A program made the position numbers and the translations under genes. A stretch of DNA of 64,000 nucleotides from positions 321,053,038 to 321,117,037 of the forward strand of contig OY992536.1 of assembly GCA_963921195.1 (NCBI GenBank), written 5' to 3'. The notes below the pieces were generated by a model. It made no database searches, was not told the DNA's origin, and saw only the letters and a list, made by a program, of their open reading frames with translations. Position 1 is the first letter of the stretch. The number at the start of each line of letters is the position of its first letter. The DNA is from Pegoplata infirma. Lineage: Eukaryota > Arthropoda > Insecta > Diptera > Anthomyiidae. Positions 34,349 to 45,874 of this stretch are shown here, in pieces.

Positions 34349-35696
34349 TTTATACCCTCCACTCTAGTGATAGAGGGTACCCGAGTAAAAGAGTTTATAT
34401 ATAATTATATATAATTTGATAAAATTATATATAATTATATATATTTGATAAAATTATATAAAATTATATATAATTTGATAAAATTATATATAATTATATC
34501 CGAATTTGTTTTATATAAAATTTTATAAAATTATATCAAATTATATATAATTTGATAAAATTTTATAAAATTATATAAAATTATATAAGATTTGATAAAA
34601 TTTTATATAAAAAAAATTCGGATATAATTTCATATAATTTTATCAAATTATATATAATTTTATATAATTTTATCAAATTTTTAGAAAACAAAAACTTCTT
34701 TATACAATTTTATATAATTATATATAATTTTATCAAATTTTATATAATTATATAAAATTATATAAAAAACTTTTTTACTCGGGTATATATAAGTTTGTCA
34801 CTCCGTTTGTAACACCTCGAAATATTGGTCTAGGACCCCATAAAGTATATATATTTATGATCCTCGATCGATTTTAAGTCGATCTAGCGATGTCCGTCCG
34901 TCCGTCCGTCTGTCTGTCTGTCCGTCCGTAGAAAACACTCAAACTTTTGAAAGACTTTACAGGGGCTACTGAAGTTTGGCGAATTTACGAGATAAAAAAC
35001 ATATAATAAAAACGATAACTTCCGAAAGACAATAATGAGACTACTGAAGCTTGACATGTACCTTTGCCGTTCCCCGGGTCTGTTTGGTATTAAATTTCAG
35101 CTCAATCGGTCCAGTGGTTCAAAAGTTATAAGCAAAACCCTGAATTTCAGATTAGTTTCATCTAAAATGCCACGTGTTTTAACAAGTTTAAAAAGCATTG
35201 GTGGAAACTAAACAATGTTTTTCAAACTTGTTTAATTTTAAAGCAATGCTTTTTAAACTTGTTTAGTTTTAAAAGCATTGGTAACTTAAAAATTACACAC
35301 GAAAAAAATTTTACACTCAAAAAAAATTTTACACTCAAAAAAAATTTTACACTCAAAAAAATTTTACACTCAAAAAAAAAATTTACACAAAAAAAAATTA
35401 TTTTTTTTTTACAAAAATGACAATATTTTGTGTACGTACGTGCATTCACTCAGAAATATTTTTACAGTAAAAAAAAAACATTACACTCGAAAAAAATTTT
35501 ACACTCAAAAAAAAAAATTAGTAATTTTTTTTTTTTTTTTTTTTAATGACAAAAAAATATTTTTTTACTCAAAATATAATATTTCTAATCAAAATTGTTA
35601 ATTTTTTCACGTTAAAAAATGTACTACCTTTAAAAAAATGCATTGTGGAGGGTATTCATAGATTCGGCAAAGTCGAATTTAACTTTTCTACTTGTT
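34349..35696 (+). mobile_element. DINE-1/mini-me-like element, type A, with internal MITE
   Basis: TTATACCCTCCACTCTAGTG start, long (GTCY)n core (about 34890-34930), hairpin AATTCGGCAAAGTCGAATT and CTACTTGTT end. Shares with 44103-45118 an extra block of AAAGCAT/ATGCTTT and repeated ACACTCAAAAAAAATTTT units (35300-35400). Confidence 0.7.
34380..34783. mobile_element. 404-bp TIR element, CCCGAGTAAA ends, TA duplication, pure AT interior
   Basis: CCCGAGTAAAAGAGTT and AACTTTTTTACTCGGG, flanked by TA. The intact DINE sibling reads GAGGGTATATATAAG, so excision of the element plus one TA restores it exactly. The interior is almost only A and T: degenerate AAAATTATAT/ATATAATTTT units forming one large hairpin. 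Confidence 0.85.
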
Positions 35697-35699
35697 TTC

Positions 35700-36060
35700 T
35701 TTTATAAAATTGGTTTGGGGGAGGGGTGAAATTTCCCCATTCCCTATTGGATCCGCATCAAAGGGTTTCATTTTGTTTTTCTTTTTGTCTAAAAGCCGTT
35801 AAAAACCATTTGGCGCCCAACATGGGGCTTACGCCGTATTTATTGGCTTCATTCACTTGATTATTGTGATTTAACCATTTCGGTTGATTTTTATATATCT
35901 TTTGTGGTAAGGCTTAATGGCAATACAATTGTTAATACTAGTTATAACCGGAAATAATTATAAACAGAATACTATTGATAAGAAGTCAAAGATTGACAAT
36001 ATTAATTGCAAAACAAACTACAAAATTACAAAGGAAATATGTAATAAAAAAATATTTGCT
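35700..36060 (+). pseudogene. LTR-retrotransposon 5' relic with tRNA-Lys primer-binding site
   Basis: TGGCGCCCAACATGGGG at 35811-35827 matches, with one difference, the 17 bases complementary to the 3' end of fly tRNA-Lys(CTT), the primer used by many Ty3/gypsy elements. It is preceded by CCATT, consistent with an LTR ending in CA. No gag or pol follows. The LTR's 5' limit cannot be set, but the upstream 'gaggggtgaaatttcccc' may belong to it. A deletion relic. Confidence 0.6.
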
Positions 36061-36089
36061 TAAATTTATTTGCTTATTGCCAGCGGCTA

Positions 36090-36560
36090 AAGCTAGAGAT
36101 GGTCATGTGAGAGACTTTTGACTCACCCTACCGATTGGAATGTGTAATCACCCTTAACCACACTACTACTCGATCCTATTTTAGTTAGCTCTCACTCACT
36201 TGCAGTCACGTGGGCTTATTAATTCCACTAACACTAACGTGTTACTTATGCAAACTTCACACTCATGAAATTCTTTCGAATGAAAACTGAGTTCTAGGAA
36301 ATATCGAATAAGCAGAAGAAATTCCACGAGTTGTTATAAAATATATAAGCATATTCAACTTATTAAACAAAAAAATCCATAAAAAATATACAATTCATGG
36401 CAAAAAAATTTACTATAGCACATTCACCCAAAAATTTTACTTACGTAATTTGTTTTTCCTATAGCACATGCTACAACACGTGAATAAAATTGAGTTTAAC
36501 GTGATCACGTAAAGCCAAAAAAATTCTGCTCATATGTTTAAAACGTTTCACTAGAGTGCA
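36090..36560. repeat. Relic of an 'agagatgggN..cacgtgag' repeat
   Basis: 'ctagagatggtcatgtgaga' and several CACGTG and CTCACT motifs resemble segments at 20720-20830, 47396-47560, 56345-56470, 57000-57200 and 58800-58960. The shared TAGAGATGGG start suggests a hAT-like MITE family, but no complete copy is seen. Confidence 0.4.
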
Positions 36561-37097
36561 ATTTTTAATAACAATAAAATTTGATGGTTATTGTTGTTAA
36601 TAAGTATGAACAATTTTACAGTAATATAATTTAAAAAACATTAAACTGAACTGATAACACATTAAACAAAAAGTTATTTGGTTATTGCCATTAATGTATT
36701 TAAGTTTTACAAAATATTTAAAAAATTTAAAAACACGTTGGAACAAAAAAGTTTACGTCTGACTTCTTTGTGACCCAAATTTTTTGCAAACTACCAAATT
36801 TTAAAATTAGCTTTATTTAGTTATTAGTAGGGTTAAGATTTTCATGCACAAAAAAATCGAAAATATGCTATTAAAAAATGAAAAACCTAAAAAATAAAAC
36901 GTGTGTAATAAAAATCTTGTTTTCATACGAAAAATTTTTAAAAAACAAAATGTAACACCGGCTTAAATAGTAACATTTCAAACTTTATTTAAGAAAGATT
37001 TTTTAGAAATTAAGACAATATATAAAAAAAATTTAAAAAAAAAAACTAATTATTCTTATTTTCAAAAAAAAAACTAAGTAGTTTTTTTAAACAAATA
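36561..37097. other. No feature seen
   Basis: AT-rich, no supported gene or repeat. Confidence 0.3.
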
Positions 37098-38170
37098 AAT
37101 TTCAATTTGTGTTTTTGCTAATTTATGCCAAAACATGCAAAAATATGCACTTAAAATTTGGAAATATGCACAAAATATGCATTAAAAACCAACCCAGGCA
37201 GAAAAATACGAACGGGAAAGCGCTGGCAAAGTACCTTTATGGTCGCTTGTGTGCTGGGAAAGCATCACAGTTTAGTACTACCCCAGCGTCCAAAATGATA
37301 ACCACGGTAAACGGTATGCCGTTGCTATTTTAAAGCGCTTTGAAAGCGCTTTAAAAACAAAAAATATGGTACTATTCTGATACGTCCCATTTTTTTAGAA
37401 CAAAAAAATGGGACGTATCAAAATTGTCTAAGTCCATAAGACACAACTTTTTTTGGTGTTTATTTGAATAAAGAAATTTATTAAATTTGGATAAAAAATT
37501 TATTGACTAATTTATTAGGATAAAAAAATTTTGGACAAACTTTGAAATATTTTCTAAGTCCCGGAAAATTTATTTTTGCAGTTTTCTTTGCGTTTTGGAA
37601 TAAAAATTTATTAGAAATGCTTCTAGGAAAATTTTTGGAAAAGTCCCGAAAAAAAGTGGTGTCTTGAACCGAATCGGGTAGTGTTCCAAAGGAATAGGCC
37701 CAGTGACATTTCACATGTGATGTATCCGGAGTTTAAGACACTTCCTCACGAAAGAAACAGGTGTTTTTATATAAAAGGTGTCAAGTTTGTAATATGTAGG
37801 TCATTGTGTCTAAGTGACATATCACGAGAACTATCAAGGACCGGCCACTTATCCTGCAGGGAAATAAAAAATATTCCAATTGTTATGAAAATTAATAAAT
37901 TTTAATAAAAAATTTATACTTTGAACGGAATTAAATTGAAAAACATTGGCAAAGCGCTTGCAAAGCGCTTTTTCGAATTCATACTACCTTTTACACAAAA
38001 AATAAAGCGCTTTGCCGAGACTTTTTCTTTGAAACGGTTGGCAGTTTCTGCCTGGGAAAATATACAATAATATGCATTTTCACTAAAATATGCAAAAACG
38101 AATCGGTGCCATTTTAACGCAAATTTCTCGATTCGGATAACACTAGTTTACAGAGATTTTGACCCACTGC
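37098..38170 (+). repeat. ATATGCA-rich dispersed repeat split by a CCCAGG element
   Basis: 'tttgctaatttatgccaaaa' followed by many ATATGCA units. The uninterrupted copy is at 58205-58450. The two together define the exact insertion point of 37193-38056. Confidence 0.65.
37193..38056. mobile_element. 864-bp TIR element, CCCAGGCAGAAA ends, AA duplication
   Basis: CCCAGGCAGAAAAA and TTTCTGCCTGGG with AA on each side. The sibling repeat at 58.3 kb has this site with AA once. Subterminal motifs CGCTGGCAAAG and GCAAAGCGCTTTG/AAAGCGCTTT occur in both orientations. A perfect GGGACGTATCA inverted pair lies at about 37380-37415. Less AT-rich than its surroundings. No gene. Confidence 0.8.
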
Positions 38171-38325
38171 ATGTTGCATTCATTTTCCATGGAAAATCTA
38201 AATCTGAATCCGAAAATCAAAAAAGTAGAAAAATTTTCGAGCTTTCGACTTTTCAAATTTTCATCTTTTTAAAAAAGTGATTTTATAAAATATATCCGGA
38301 ACAACTTAATGGATTTCATTGTTTT

Positions 38326-39386
38326 TATACCCTCCAACCACAGTATGAGGGTATACTCACTTTGTCACTCCGTTTATAACGCATCGAAATGTCGGTCGGG
38401 GACCCCATTAAGGTTATATATTCCCAGCAAAAACAAGGTAGTGAGTACTCATTCCCAATTGGATTACCTGGTAATGAGTACTAATTAAAACTCGCTGCGT
38501 TACTTTATACCCCAAAAAAGGCCTTACTTTTAACTTACTATGTAAATAGATTTGCAATCTGAATTTTAAAAACCAGTTAAGTTTCATAAAAATATATTAA
38601 AAACCATTCTACTCTTAATTTTTTTTCTCTCATATAATAAGAGCATCTAAACAAACAATGCAGTTACTTTTTTAACTTTTCGTAAGCGAGCTAGGAATGG
38701 GCATTATTTTTTATCTTTTTCGTAAGCCAACAAAGAAGGCCTTGCCTCCAATGACATCGCCTTGTTAAAGTAATTAACAATGAAATTAAGACGTAACTAG
38801 TTACTCATTTTCGTTATAAACCCCAAAGTTAATTACTTGGTAATGGAAGTTTTTGCTGGGTTATTGATCCATGATCGATTCTTAGACATTCTGTTAATGT
38901 CCGTCCGTCCATCCGTCCATCAGTCTGAAATTTGGCACGAATATGTCTCATGGTTCTAGGCGGGTTAAGTTCGTAAATGGGCAAAATCGGACCAGGGAAA
39001 AAAGTTTCCCTTGAGGAACTAAACCAACCTCTGAAGAACACGATTTTTTTACGTGTTTTTTATATTTTTGTTAAACAAATAAAACAAGTTTATGCTAGAA
39101 GAAGTTCAGAGTCCTGCACTTGGACCGGGGGGACTAAAAAATTAGTTTTTTCCCCGCCCCCCTTTTTAGGGCGTGGATATAAAAAATAGTTTAAATAATG
39201 ATAAAATTTTATAACTTTAGTGCAAAAAGCATAATAAATAATTAGTAAACATTTTTCGAGAGGGAGAAGTGTCCCCCACAGCCCCCACCGAAGCCCTCCC
39301 TCCCAAAAAAGCCACTGTGTTTTTTTTTTAACATGTTGGAGGGTATAAAAGATTCGGCACAGCCGAATTTAACACTCTTACTTGTT
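38326..39386 (+). mobile_element. DINE-1/mini-me-like element, type B, with internal MITE
   Basis: TATACCCTCCAACCACAGTA start and hairpin AATTCGGCACAGCCG..CTCTTACTTGTT end. (GTCY)n core at about 38898-38925. Confidence 0.65.
38423..38860. mobile_element. 438-bp TIR element, CCCAGCAAAAAC ends, TT duplication
   Basis: CCCAGCAAAAACAAGG and TTTTTGCTGGG, TT on each side. Type B siblings read TATATTATTGATC through the site. Interior has TTACTTTA and GGTAATG motifs, related in style to 20374-21103. Confidence 0.75.
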
Positions 39387-39604
39387 GGTTTTAAATTAAA
39401 GATAATTAATTGATCTATTAACCCTAAATACAAAATTTTTCAATGTGATTATAGCCTTATTTTAATTTTGATTCAATTTTACCAAAATTTGGCAAAAAAT
39501 TAAAATTTATTTTTTACCGACTATCATATACATACTAACAGTAGCTCTCATGCGCGAGTAAGATATTCACTGCTTTTGTTGTACATACGCGCTTAAATAA
39601 GACA

Positions 39605-40295
39605 CACTCAAAATAATTACTCTGTTAAAAACTCTGTAAAATGACTGTGATCTCAATTCGACAGATATTTGACAAAGCTATCTGTCGAAATACAGATTTT
39701 AAGAATAAACTTTGTATTTTCTTGTAACCGAATAACAAAATTTTATCTGTAATTTTACTTTTTACTTTGTAATCTCTATTTTATAGATAATAAATAGAGT
39801 TTTTTTGTTAAAATACAGATTTTATAAAAATACTTATGTTTTTTTCTCGTAACCAAAATACAAAATTTCAACTATAATTTTACTTATTATTCTGTAATAA
39901 TAAAACCTGGTACATTTTACGAGGATGTCGTATAAAATTGCAGGTACTCGTAAAAAAACTTTCACATAAATAAAAAAAAAGTAAATTTACAATTTGGAAG
40001 CATTAAAGCGGGCAAATAAATTTACTCGATGGCATTTTCCAATTGTCAACACTACTTGCACATTAAGGAAAGATAAATTGATCAGAAATCAAATAGTAAA
40101 TAAAATAGTCAAATTCTGGCCGCTTTTATCAATATTTTACAGATAATTCTGAAAATTTACTGTTTTTTTATCGAAATCATTTTACAGAGTTTTCTTCGTA
40201 AAATAACAAAAAATCTTGCTGGTTGGAAATCTATGGTATTTTCTGTTGGCTCAGCAGAGTATCTCTGTAATTTAACAGAGTGATTATTTTGAGTG
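39605..40295. mobile_element. MITE, CACTCAAAATAATT ends, copy 2
   Basis: Same family as 10239-11000, with matching termini and matching internal order (GACAGATATTTGACAAAG.. GCATTAAAGCGGG.. TTGGAAATCTATGGTATTTT). Flanked by ACA on both sides instead of TA, so the duplication is atypical or eroded. Confidence 0.8.
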
Positions 40296-40705
40296 ACAGA
40301 TTTAAAATTATTAAAAAAATAAATCTACGCCTTCAAAAGGGGCGGTCTGAAAAAATCGATATTCCATCTGTCACATCTGACATGATATCTATATAAATCG
40401 AGCTGAAAACAGTTTCATATAAATTTTCATAAAAATGTCCTCAATCAGCAGTTGCCATTCATTCTTTTCAAAATTTAATTTTTTTTTTTGTAAATTTTAA
40501 TTTAATATACTGCTATTCTGAAGACATTTCCTAATCTATGTCTTTAAGGATTTGCCCACACTCTTAAAACAAATATTAATTGATGACAATGTTACTACAT
40601 ATCATCATGGAATACCTTCGATTTGTCGGAACCTGAAGACATTTTCTTAAGGAGTCACTATGTAAATTTCCTCATTGACACATTTTCCAACATAAGAAAA
40701 AATGT
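40296..40705. other. No feature seen
   Basis: No supported gene or repeat end. Confidence 0.3.
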
Positions 40706-41400
40706 TTTAAAAAATAAAAAAAGTTAAATTCGGAGTTATATTGATACCCTCCTCAATGTAAAAAAGATTTTTTGCAAAAAAAATATATTTTTGAAAAAAA
40801 AAATAAGTCCGCAGAAAAACATCTTTTTGGTAACACAAAATTTAAGCCTGTTTAGGAAATTCCTAAAACATATAACGTTTAAAATTGAAAAAAGGTCGAT
40901 ATCAAAAACTAAAAAAAATTCTGCAATTTTTTTTTTGTGTAAAGCATAGTACTCTGTTCGATTTCACGGGAAAAAATCTGTCAAACTCCATATAAAAAAA
41001 ATAAAATTTGGCAACGCGAGGAATTATAGGGAAATTGTTAAAAAAAAGTTTTCACGCATTTTTATTATACAAGACAATTAAAATTGCCGTGAAAAAGTGA
41101 CATTTCAGTTTTGTTATGAACGTTTCTTTCTTATAATTGTCAAAAGTTGTTTATTTTCATTGTTTTATTGCGATTGGAGGCGTTTAAAGTTGAAGTGAAA
41201 TTTTCACCGCAAAAAACAGAGTACTTAGCTTAAAGCAAAAATGTTAATGCGTGTTTAAATACCATTTGGTGTCCAATTCTATTCACATACGTCAACCAGA
41301 AGCCGAATTAAAGCATTTTATATTTTTAGGTTATGTAGAATGTACCATTTTCGAAGTGTCCTAACCTTTGAACCGCTGAACCGATATCGCCCAAATCTTT
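40706..41400 (-). mobile_element. DINE type C relic with an inserted 278-bp element
   Basis: Damaged hairpin end (AAGTTAAATTCGG..TACCCTCC) and the TTTGGTGTCCAATTC..AACCAG block and 'gaaccgctgaaccgatatcg' at the far end. 40948-41225 is bounded by AGTACTCTGTT and AACAGAGTACT and looks like a short TIR insertion. Confidence 0.55.
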
Positions 41401-41731
41401 TTTTTTGCAAGTAATCTCTTTTACATTGTGTGTTTTACATAAGCATTTCAAGTTTGTACTTGTTAGCTTAGCTTTCAGTAAACTAATTCTCTTTGTTTTT
41501 AATTATACCAAGTTTGGACTAGGTACCAATTTTTCCGGCAAACACGTGTGCAGGGTATTAAAAGATCGGTATTGACCGACTTTAGCTTTCGTAACCGTTT
41601 TTAATGAACAATGTCACGATCGAAACAAAAATAAAAAAACTGTCACAATTCGATTACCGGTATTTGTAGTTAATTTATTTTCTATATCTGATTATTTTGA
41701 GACTCTAAACGCTTACTTGCTTTCTGATCTC

Positions 41732-41739
41732 TATAAATA
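41732..41739 (+). promoter_or_regulatory. TATA box of gene 1
   Basis: TATAAATA lies 45 bases before the ATG. The start of transcription is expected about 30 bases further on, near 41762, leaving a very short 5' leader. Gene 2 has the same octamer at 48713. Confidence 0.7.
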
Positions 41740-41776
41740 CTCGTGACTTTTTCTATTCAAATAAATTATTTTTAAA

Positions 41777-42598
41777 ATGAAACCAACTTTAATTTTTGCC
41801 GTTACAACATTGATTTGTTGCCTAAATATTTATAATGTGAAAGGCGAGATTGGAATAACAAACACTTGTCCAGCTCCTGTTAATTACCTCGATTCCTTAA
41901 CAGAACTGAGCATTGCAGGACAATTTTCAAATGCTCAGCTAACAAAGGATATAATTACAATGTATACAAAATTCAATAATGACTATAGAGAATTTGTAAG
42001 TCATTATACACGTTTATCATACGATATCATAGCAAGCGATTGGTATGAGACACTTGATGAAAAAATTCAGACAGAATTTGAAGCTACTTTGGCGATTTTA
42101 CCTGCAAATGTACGCTATTTATTCTTTGAAGACCATTTCTGTCTTATGAATGCTTATTATTCAGAATACTTGTATATATCTGGTTATACAGTTAGTGAAG
42201 ATAGTTTCTATATAGGAACATATAATGATAATTCTAAATATTATGGTGATGAAAGTAGTTACTTGTATTCGTACTTTCGGGATACAGAGCAGACCAACTC
42301 TTACCAAATAAGATTAAATGCTACATACTATGGCAACATTATATATACGATGAGTGGAACAAATCAAATAGCTGCCTGGGAAACACCATATGCTGAAAAT
42401 AATTATTGGGATTTAACATTTTTGAATGATGATTTGGTAGTTATATCTCAGAACGGCTACATAATGTGTGCTACGGATGACAAGTGGGGTGAAACGAGAC
42501 GTAATATTAGCGTTTTCAAGAATAATGCTGTATATTCTGCTAGTAGCACTCGTTGTCAATGGTATTTGGGTCAATGTGATAGAACATGTGATGACTAA
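41777..42598 (+). CDS. Secreted, possibly beta-trefoil-like protein (gene 1, intact)
   Basis: A 273-residue single-exon gene; function unknown. Residues 1-23 form a signal peptide (MKPTLIFAVTTLICC core, V-K-G before the cut), so the product should be secreted. Residues 40-110 are polar/amphipathic and probably helical. From about 115 on the protein has repeated F/YLY strands: FCLMN..SEYLY (121-133), WDLTFL (211-216), ISQNGYIMC (223-231), TRRNISVF (240-247) and RCQWYLGQC (259-267). Mature cysteines are 31, 122, 231, 260, 267 and 271; N-glycosylation sequons are at N181 and N243. The EYLY and RRNxxVF motifs and closing W recall insect secreted proteins with beta-trefoil-like repeats; this is a tentative match. 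The start is the first ATG after a TATA box. AATAAA lies at 42734. Gene 2 at 48.8 kb is a paralog. TEs surround it, with a LINE end beginning less than 200 bases after the stop. Confidence 0.85.
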   Translation: MKPTLIFAVTTLICCLNIYNVKGEIGITNTCPAPVNYLDSLTELSIAGQFSNAQLTKDIITMYTKFNNDYREFVSHYTRLSYDIIASDWYETLDEKIQTEFEATLAILPANVRYLFFEDHFCLMNAYYSEYLYISGYTVSEDSFYIGTYNDNSKYYGDESSYLYSYFRDTEQTNSYQIRLNATYYGNIIYTMSGTNQIAAWETPYAENNYWDLTFLNDDLVVISQNGYIMCATDDKWGETRRNISVFKNNAVYSASSTRCQWYLGQCDRTCDD

Positions 42599-42733
42599 AG
42601 TTATTAAAATTTATTTTTTCGAATTGCCAGAGTAAAAAATTGTGTTTTTATTTTTAGAAAATTTTATGTATTTTTGTAAATAGGAAATTTCTAGAAGTTT
42701 TTATTTACGAATGCAGACTCAAATTAAAAGTTT

Positions 42734-42739
42734 AATAAA
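42734..42739 (+). terminator. Polyadenylation signal of gene 1
   Basis: AATAAA about 136 bases after the stop, followed by TTCCAC and ten A. The A-run could be genomic chance or a trace of a reverse-transcribed tail. Because a TATA box is present upstream, a retrocopy is not favoured. Confidence 0.5.
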
Positions 42740-42769
42740 ATTCCACAAAAAAAAAACTAATTAGTCTTG

Positions 42770-43347
42770 GTTAAAAACATATACAGTAGGGGGCTGATGC
42801 GTTGGATCAACTCTCATATGAAAGCAACTTTCATGGAAAGATGGTCAAATGAGTTGGCATGCAAGAATACCAAACGTTTTGTAATTAAGCCAGACAAGAA
42901 AGTGGCTAGCTATCTACTCAGTCTCAGTAGAATAGACTGTCGCAGACTTACTGGCTTAATTACGGGACACAATGCCTGTGTCTAGGTGTCTTATCAGACC
43001 CATTATGCGTGGCTTGTCTTGAGGATGATGACACAACTGAACATTATGTATGTTGTTGTCCAGCGTTCTCAAGGGCTAGACTGCGGATATTGGGTTCGGA
43101 TATTCTGTCTATGGACACGGTCCATGGACTTCCCTTGTCTGATTTTCTCAAGTTTGTGAAAGCAACTGAGAAATTCTGAGCAAGCACTTTTCTTCCTTTT
43201 TCTTCTCAACCTTTTATCACCCTTACTTAATCTTTCTTTTCTGGGTACGGTACAATGGACTGTTTTAAGTCTGAGCGCCATGGACTTGCCTAAAAATTTA
43301 CCTATTTTTAGGCTTGTACAACCCACCCTCAACTCAACTCAACTCAA
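42770..43347 (+). pseudogene. 5'-truncated LINE, C-terminal end and 3' tail
   Basis: Reads as the end of a pol protein of an RNase H-bearing non-LTR element (I/LOA/R1-type): WSNELACKNTKRFV, LLSLSRIDCRRLTGLITGHN, then after a one-base frameshift at about 42980 DPLCVACLEDDDTTEHY and CPAFSRARLRILG. The CX2C..H..C arrangement is the zinc knuckle seen near the C-terminus of these proteins. The frame ends near 43180; a 3' region follows and finishes in about four CAACT units at 43328-43347, a usual LINE tail. The reverse transcriptase is missing, as expected for 5' truncation. Other stops may exist. Inserted just downstream of gene 1. Confidence 0.8.
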
Positions 43348-43359
43348 GGGGACACTATG

Positions 43360-43815
43360 CTAACAAAAAACAATTTCCATTAACAAGAAAAGCCGACATT
43401 TAGGGTCCTACTGATGATAACACTAACTGCAGTGAAACCGGCGTGGGAATACCAGAAATGTATATTATTTTCGGAAATTCAATTTTTCTTCTGCATTTTT
43501 TCAACTTAAGCCCTTAACCAATTAGAGCCCGAGCTTGATCTGTACTTACAAAAAAAAAAAACAATAAATAAAATTATAAGGGTTGAAAAAAGTTGAAAAA
43601 ATGCAGACGAAAAATTGAATTTCTAAAAATTATAGACATTTCTGGTATTTCCCATACCGGTTTCAAACACCACAGTTTGTGTTATCATCAGTAGGATTTT
43701 AAATGTCGGTTTGACTTGTTAATGAAAACTGTTTTTTATATATGTGAATAATAATAGTTTCTAAAGAATAAATTGTGAAAGTTTCCAACATTACAATTCT
43801 TTTTCTAGCAATCTC
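43360..43815. repeat. Dispersed 230-bp repeat as a head-to-head pair
   Basis: The right half (43600-43815) is a + copy close to that at 7470. The left half (about 43360-43530) is an inverted, more diverged copy. Together they form a hairpin around 43560. Confidence 0.6.
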
Positions 43816-44102
43816 AACCTCACTTCTTACTTTCTTTCAACTTTTTTGTCTCTTACATTATTTCGCAAGGGTTACCAACATGATCTGGAATTGGAGACAC
43901 AAATAAAGACATTTGCATTTTCTGTTTCGGAGACGTGCCTAGTGGCGACATATTTTACGAAATCATTAATTTTTCATGTTTTCGCAGGTTATTTTTTTGG
44001 AATTTGTTGGTGAAAATAACAGAACTATCATTAATTTTTAATGTTTTCGTAGGTTATTTTTTTCGAGTTTGTAGCTAAACATGTATGAAAAAACGTAGTT
44101 TT
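43816..44102. other. Short direct repeats, no gene
   Basis: 'catgttttcgcaggttattt' and 'aatgttttcgtaggttattt' repeat at about 43975 and 44040. Nothing else is seen. Confidence 0.4.
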
Positions 44103-45118
44103 TTATACCCTCCACTCTAGTGATAGAGGGTATATATAAGTTTGTCATTCCGTTTGTAACACCTCGAAATATTGGTCTAGGACCCCATAAAGTATATATA
44201 TTTATGATCCTCGATCGATTTTAAGTCGATTTAGCGATGTCCGTCCGTCCGTCTGTCTGTCTGTCTGTCCGTAGAAAATACGCTAACTTTTGAAAGACTT
44301 TACAGAGGCTACTGAAGTTTGGCATGTTTGTCATTTACCTGGTCAGGTTGGTATTGCAATCCAGTCAAATCGGTCAAGTGGTTTAAAAGTTATGAGCAAA
44401 AGAGTAAATTTCGGCAAGGGTGTTTCGCGAATTTACGAGATAAAAAACACGATAACTTTCGAAAGACAATAATGAGACCACTGAAGCTTGGCATGTATCT
44501 TTGCCATTCCACGGGTCTGCTTGGTATTAAATTTCAGCTCAATCGGTCCAGTGGTTCAAAAGTTATAAGCAAGACGCCGAATTTCAGATTTTGTTCATCT
44601 CAAATGCCACGTGGTAAACAAGTTTTAAAAGCATTGGTGGTAACTATACAATACTTTTCAAATTGTTTAATTTTAAAGCAATGCTTTTTAAACTTGTTTA
44701 GTTTTAAAAGCATTGGTAACTTAAAAATTACACTCGAAAAAAATTTTACACTCAAAAAAATTTTACATTCAAAAAAAATTTTACACTCAAAATAAAATTT
44801 ACACAAAAAAAATTTAGTTTTTTTTTTTACAAAATGACAATATTTTTTGTGTACATACGTACGTGCATTCACTCAGAAATATTTTTACAGTAAAAAAAAA
44901 AATACACTCGAAAAAAATTTTACACTCAAAAAAAAAATTAGTAAGTTTTTTTTTTTTTTTTTAAATGACAAAAAAAGAGTTTTTTACTCAAAATAAAATA
45001 TTTCTAATCAAAATTTTTAATTTTTTCACGTTAAAAAATGTACTACCCTTTAAAAAAAATGCGTTGTGGAGGGTATTCATAGATTCGGCAAAGTCGAATT
45101 TAACTTTTCTACTTGTTA
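44103..45118 (+). mobile_element. DINE-1/mini-me-like element, type A, complete-looking
   Basis: TTATACCCTCCACTCTAGTG start, (GTCY)n core at about 44240-44272, hairpin AATTCGGCAAAGTCGAATT and CTACTTGTT end. Very similar to 34349-35696 after removal of its MITE. The 158-codon frame (44319-44795) is repeat sequence: it ends in FTLKKILHSKKILHSK from the ACACTCAAAAA units. Confidence 0.7.
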
Positions 45119-45280
45119 ATGTTTAATGTTATTTATTTTAGAAAATGTTGTCAACAATAAAAAATTAATGTTGATGTTTGTTAAAACAAATAAATAATTA
45201 CTGGGATGGTTTTCAAGTGTTTATTCACTAGTTTTAAATGTGTTTTTCATTTGTTTTTGCCTACAAAATATTTTGAGTGT

Positions 45281-45748
45281 ATATATATTATTGATCAGTG
45301 ATCGATTCTAAGACATTCTAGCGATATCCGTCTGTCCGTCTGTGGAAATGGTGATCACGGCCAAAGTACTAAACATATATGACTGAGACTTAGCAAACTT
45401 ACTTGCTGTTGTCCTAAGTAGTTTGGTATTGCATTTGAGCGAAATCGGTTCAGCGATTCAAAAGTTATGAACTAAAATGTGATAACATTTCGAAAATTTT
45501 GGTATATTCTACATAACCTAAAAATACAAAATGCTTTAAATTGGCTGCTCGTTGGCATATTAGATCAGAATGGAATTTTTACAAGTACAAACCAATTTTT
45601 TTACAAAAAAAAAAAATTCGCGGATTTTTTTTTTCACCAACATATTTTTTTCGCGTAATTATTTTTTTTTTTTTGCAAATAACCTTTTATTACATTGTGG
45701 AGGGTATCAATACATTCGGCAAAGCCGAATTTAACTTTTTTACTTGTT
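45281..45748 (+). mobile_element. DINE type C, 5'-truncated
   Basis: Starts inside the element at GTATATATATTATTGATCAG, with core 'gtccgtctgtgg', and finishes with the hairpin ATTCGGCAAAGCCGAAT and TTTTACTTGTT. Confidence 0.6.
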
Positions 45749-45874
45749 TTATTTTGTTTTTACCTTAAAATAATAAGTTTGTATTAGAAAACTTAATTAA
45801 AGTCACGAAAATATAAAATTAATTTTTGTACCTGCACGTTTCAAAATTCAAAGCCACACGGAAAGAAAAAAAGT

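Noticed and set aside
42734..42756. AATAAA followed by an A-run, suggesting gene 1 is a processed retrocopy
   Set aside because: The A-run is only ten bases, a TATA box is present at normal distance, and the paralog has the same single-exon promoter layout.
44319..44795. 158-codon open frame
   Set aside because: Entirely within a DINE copy. The end is translated ACACTCAAAA repeats, and sibling copies are broken.
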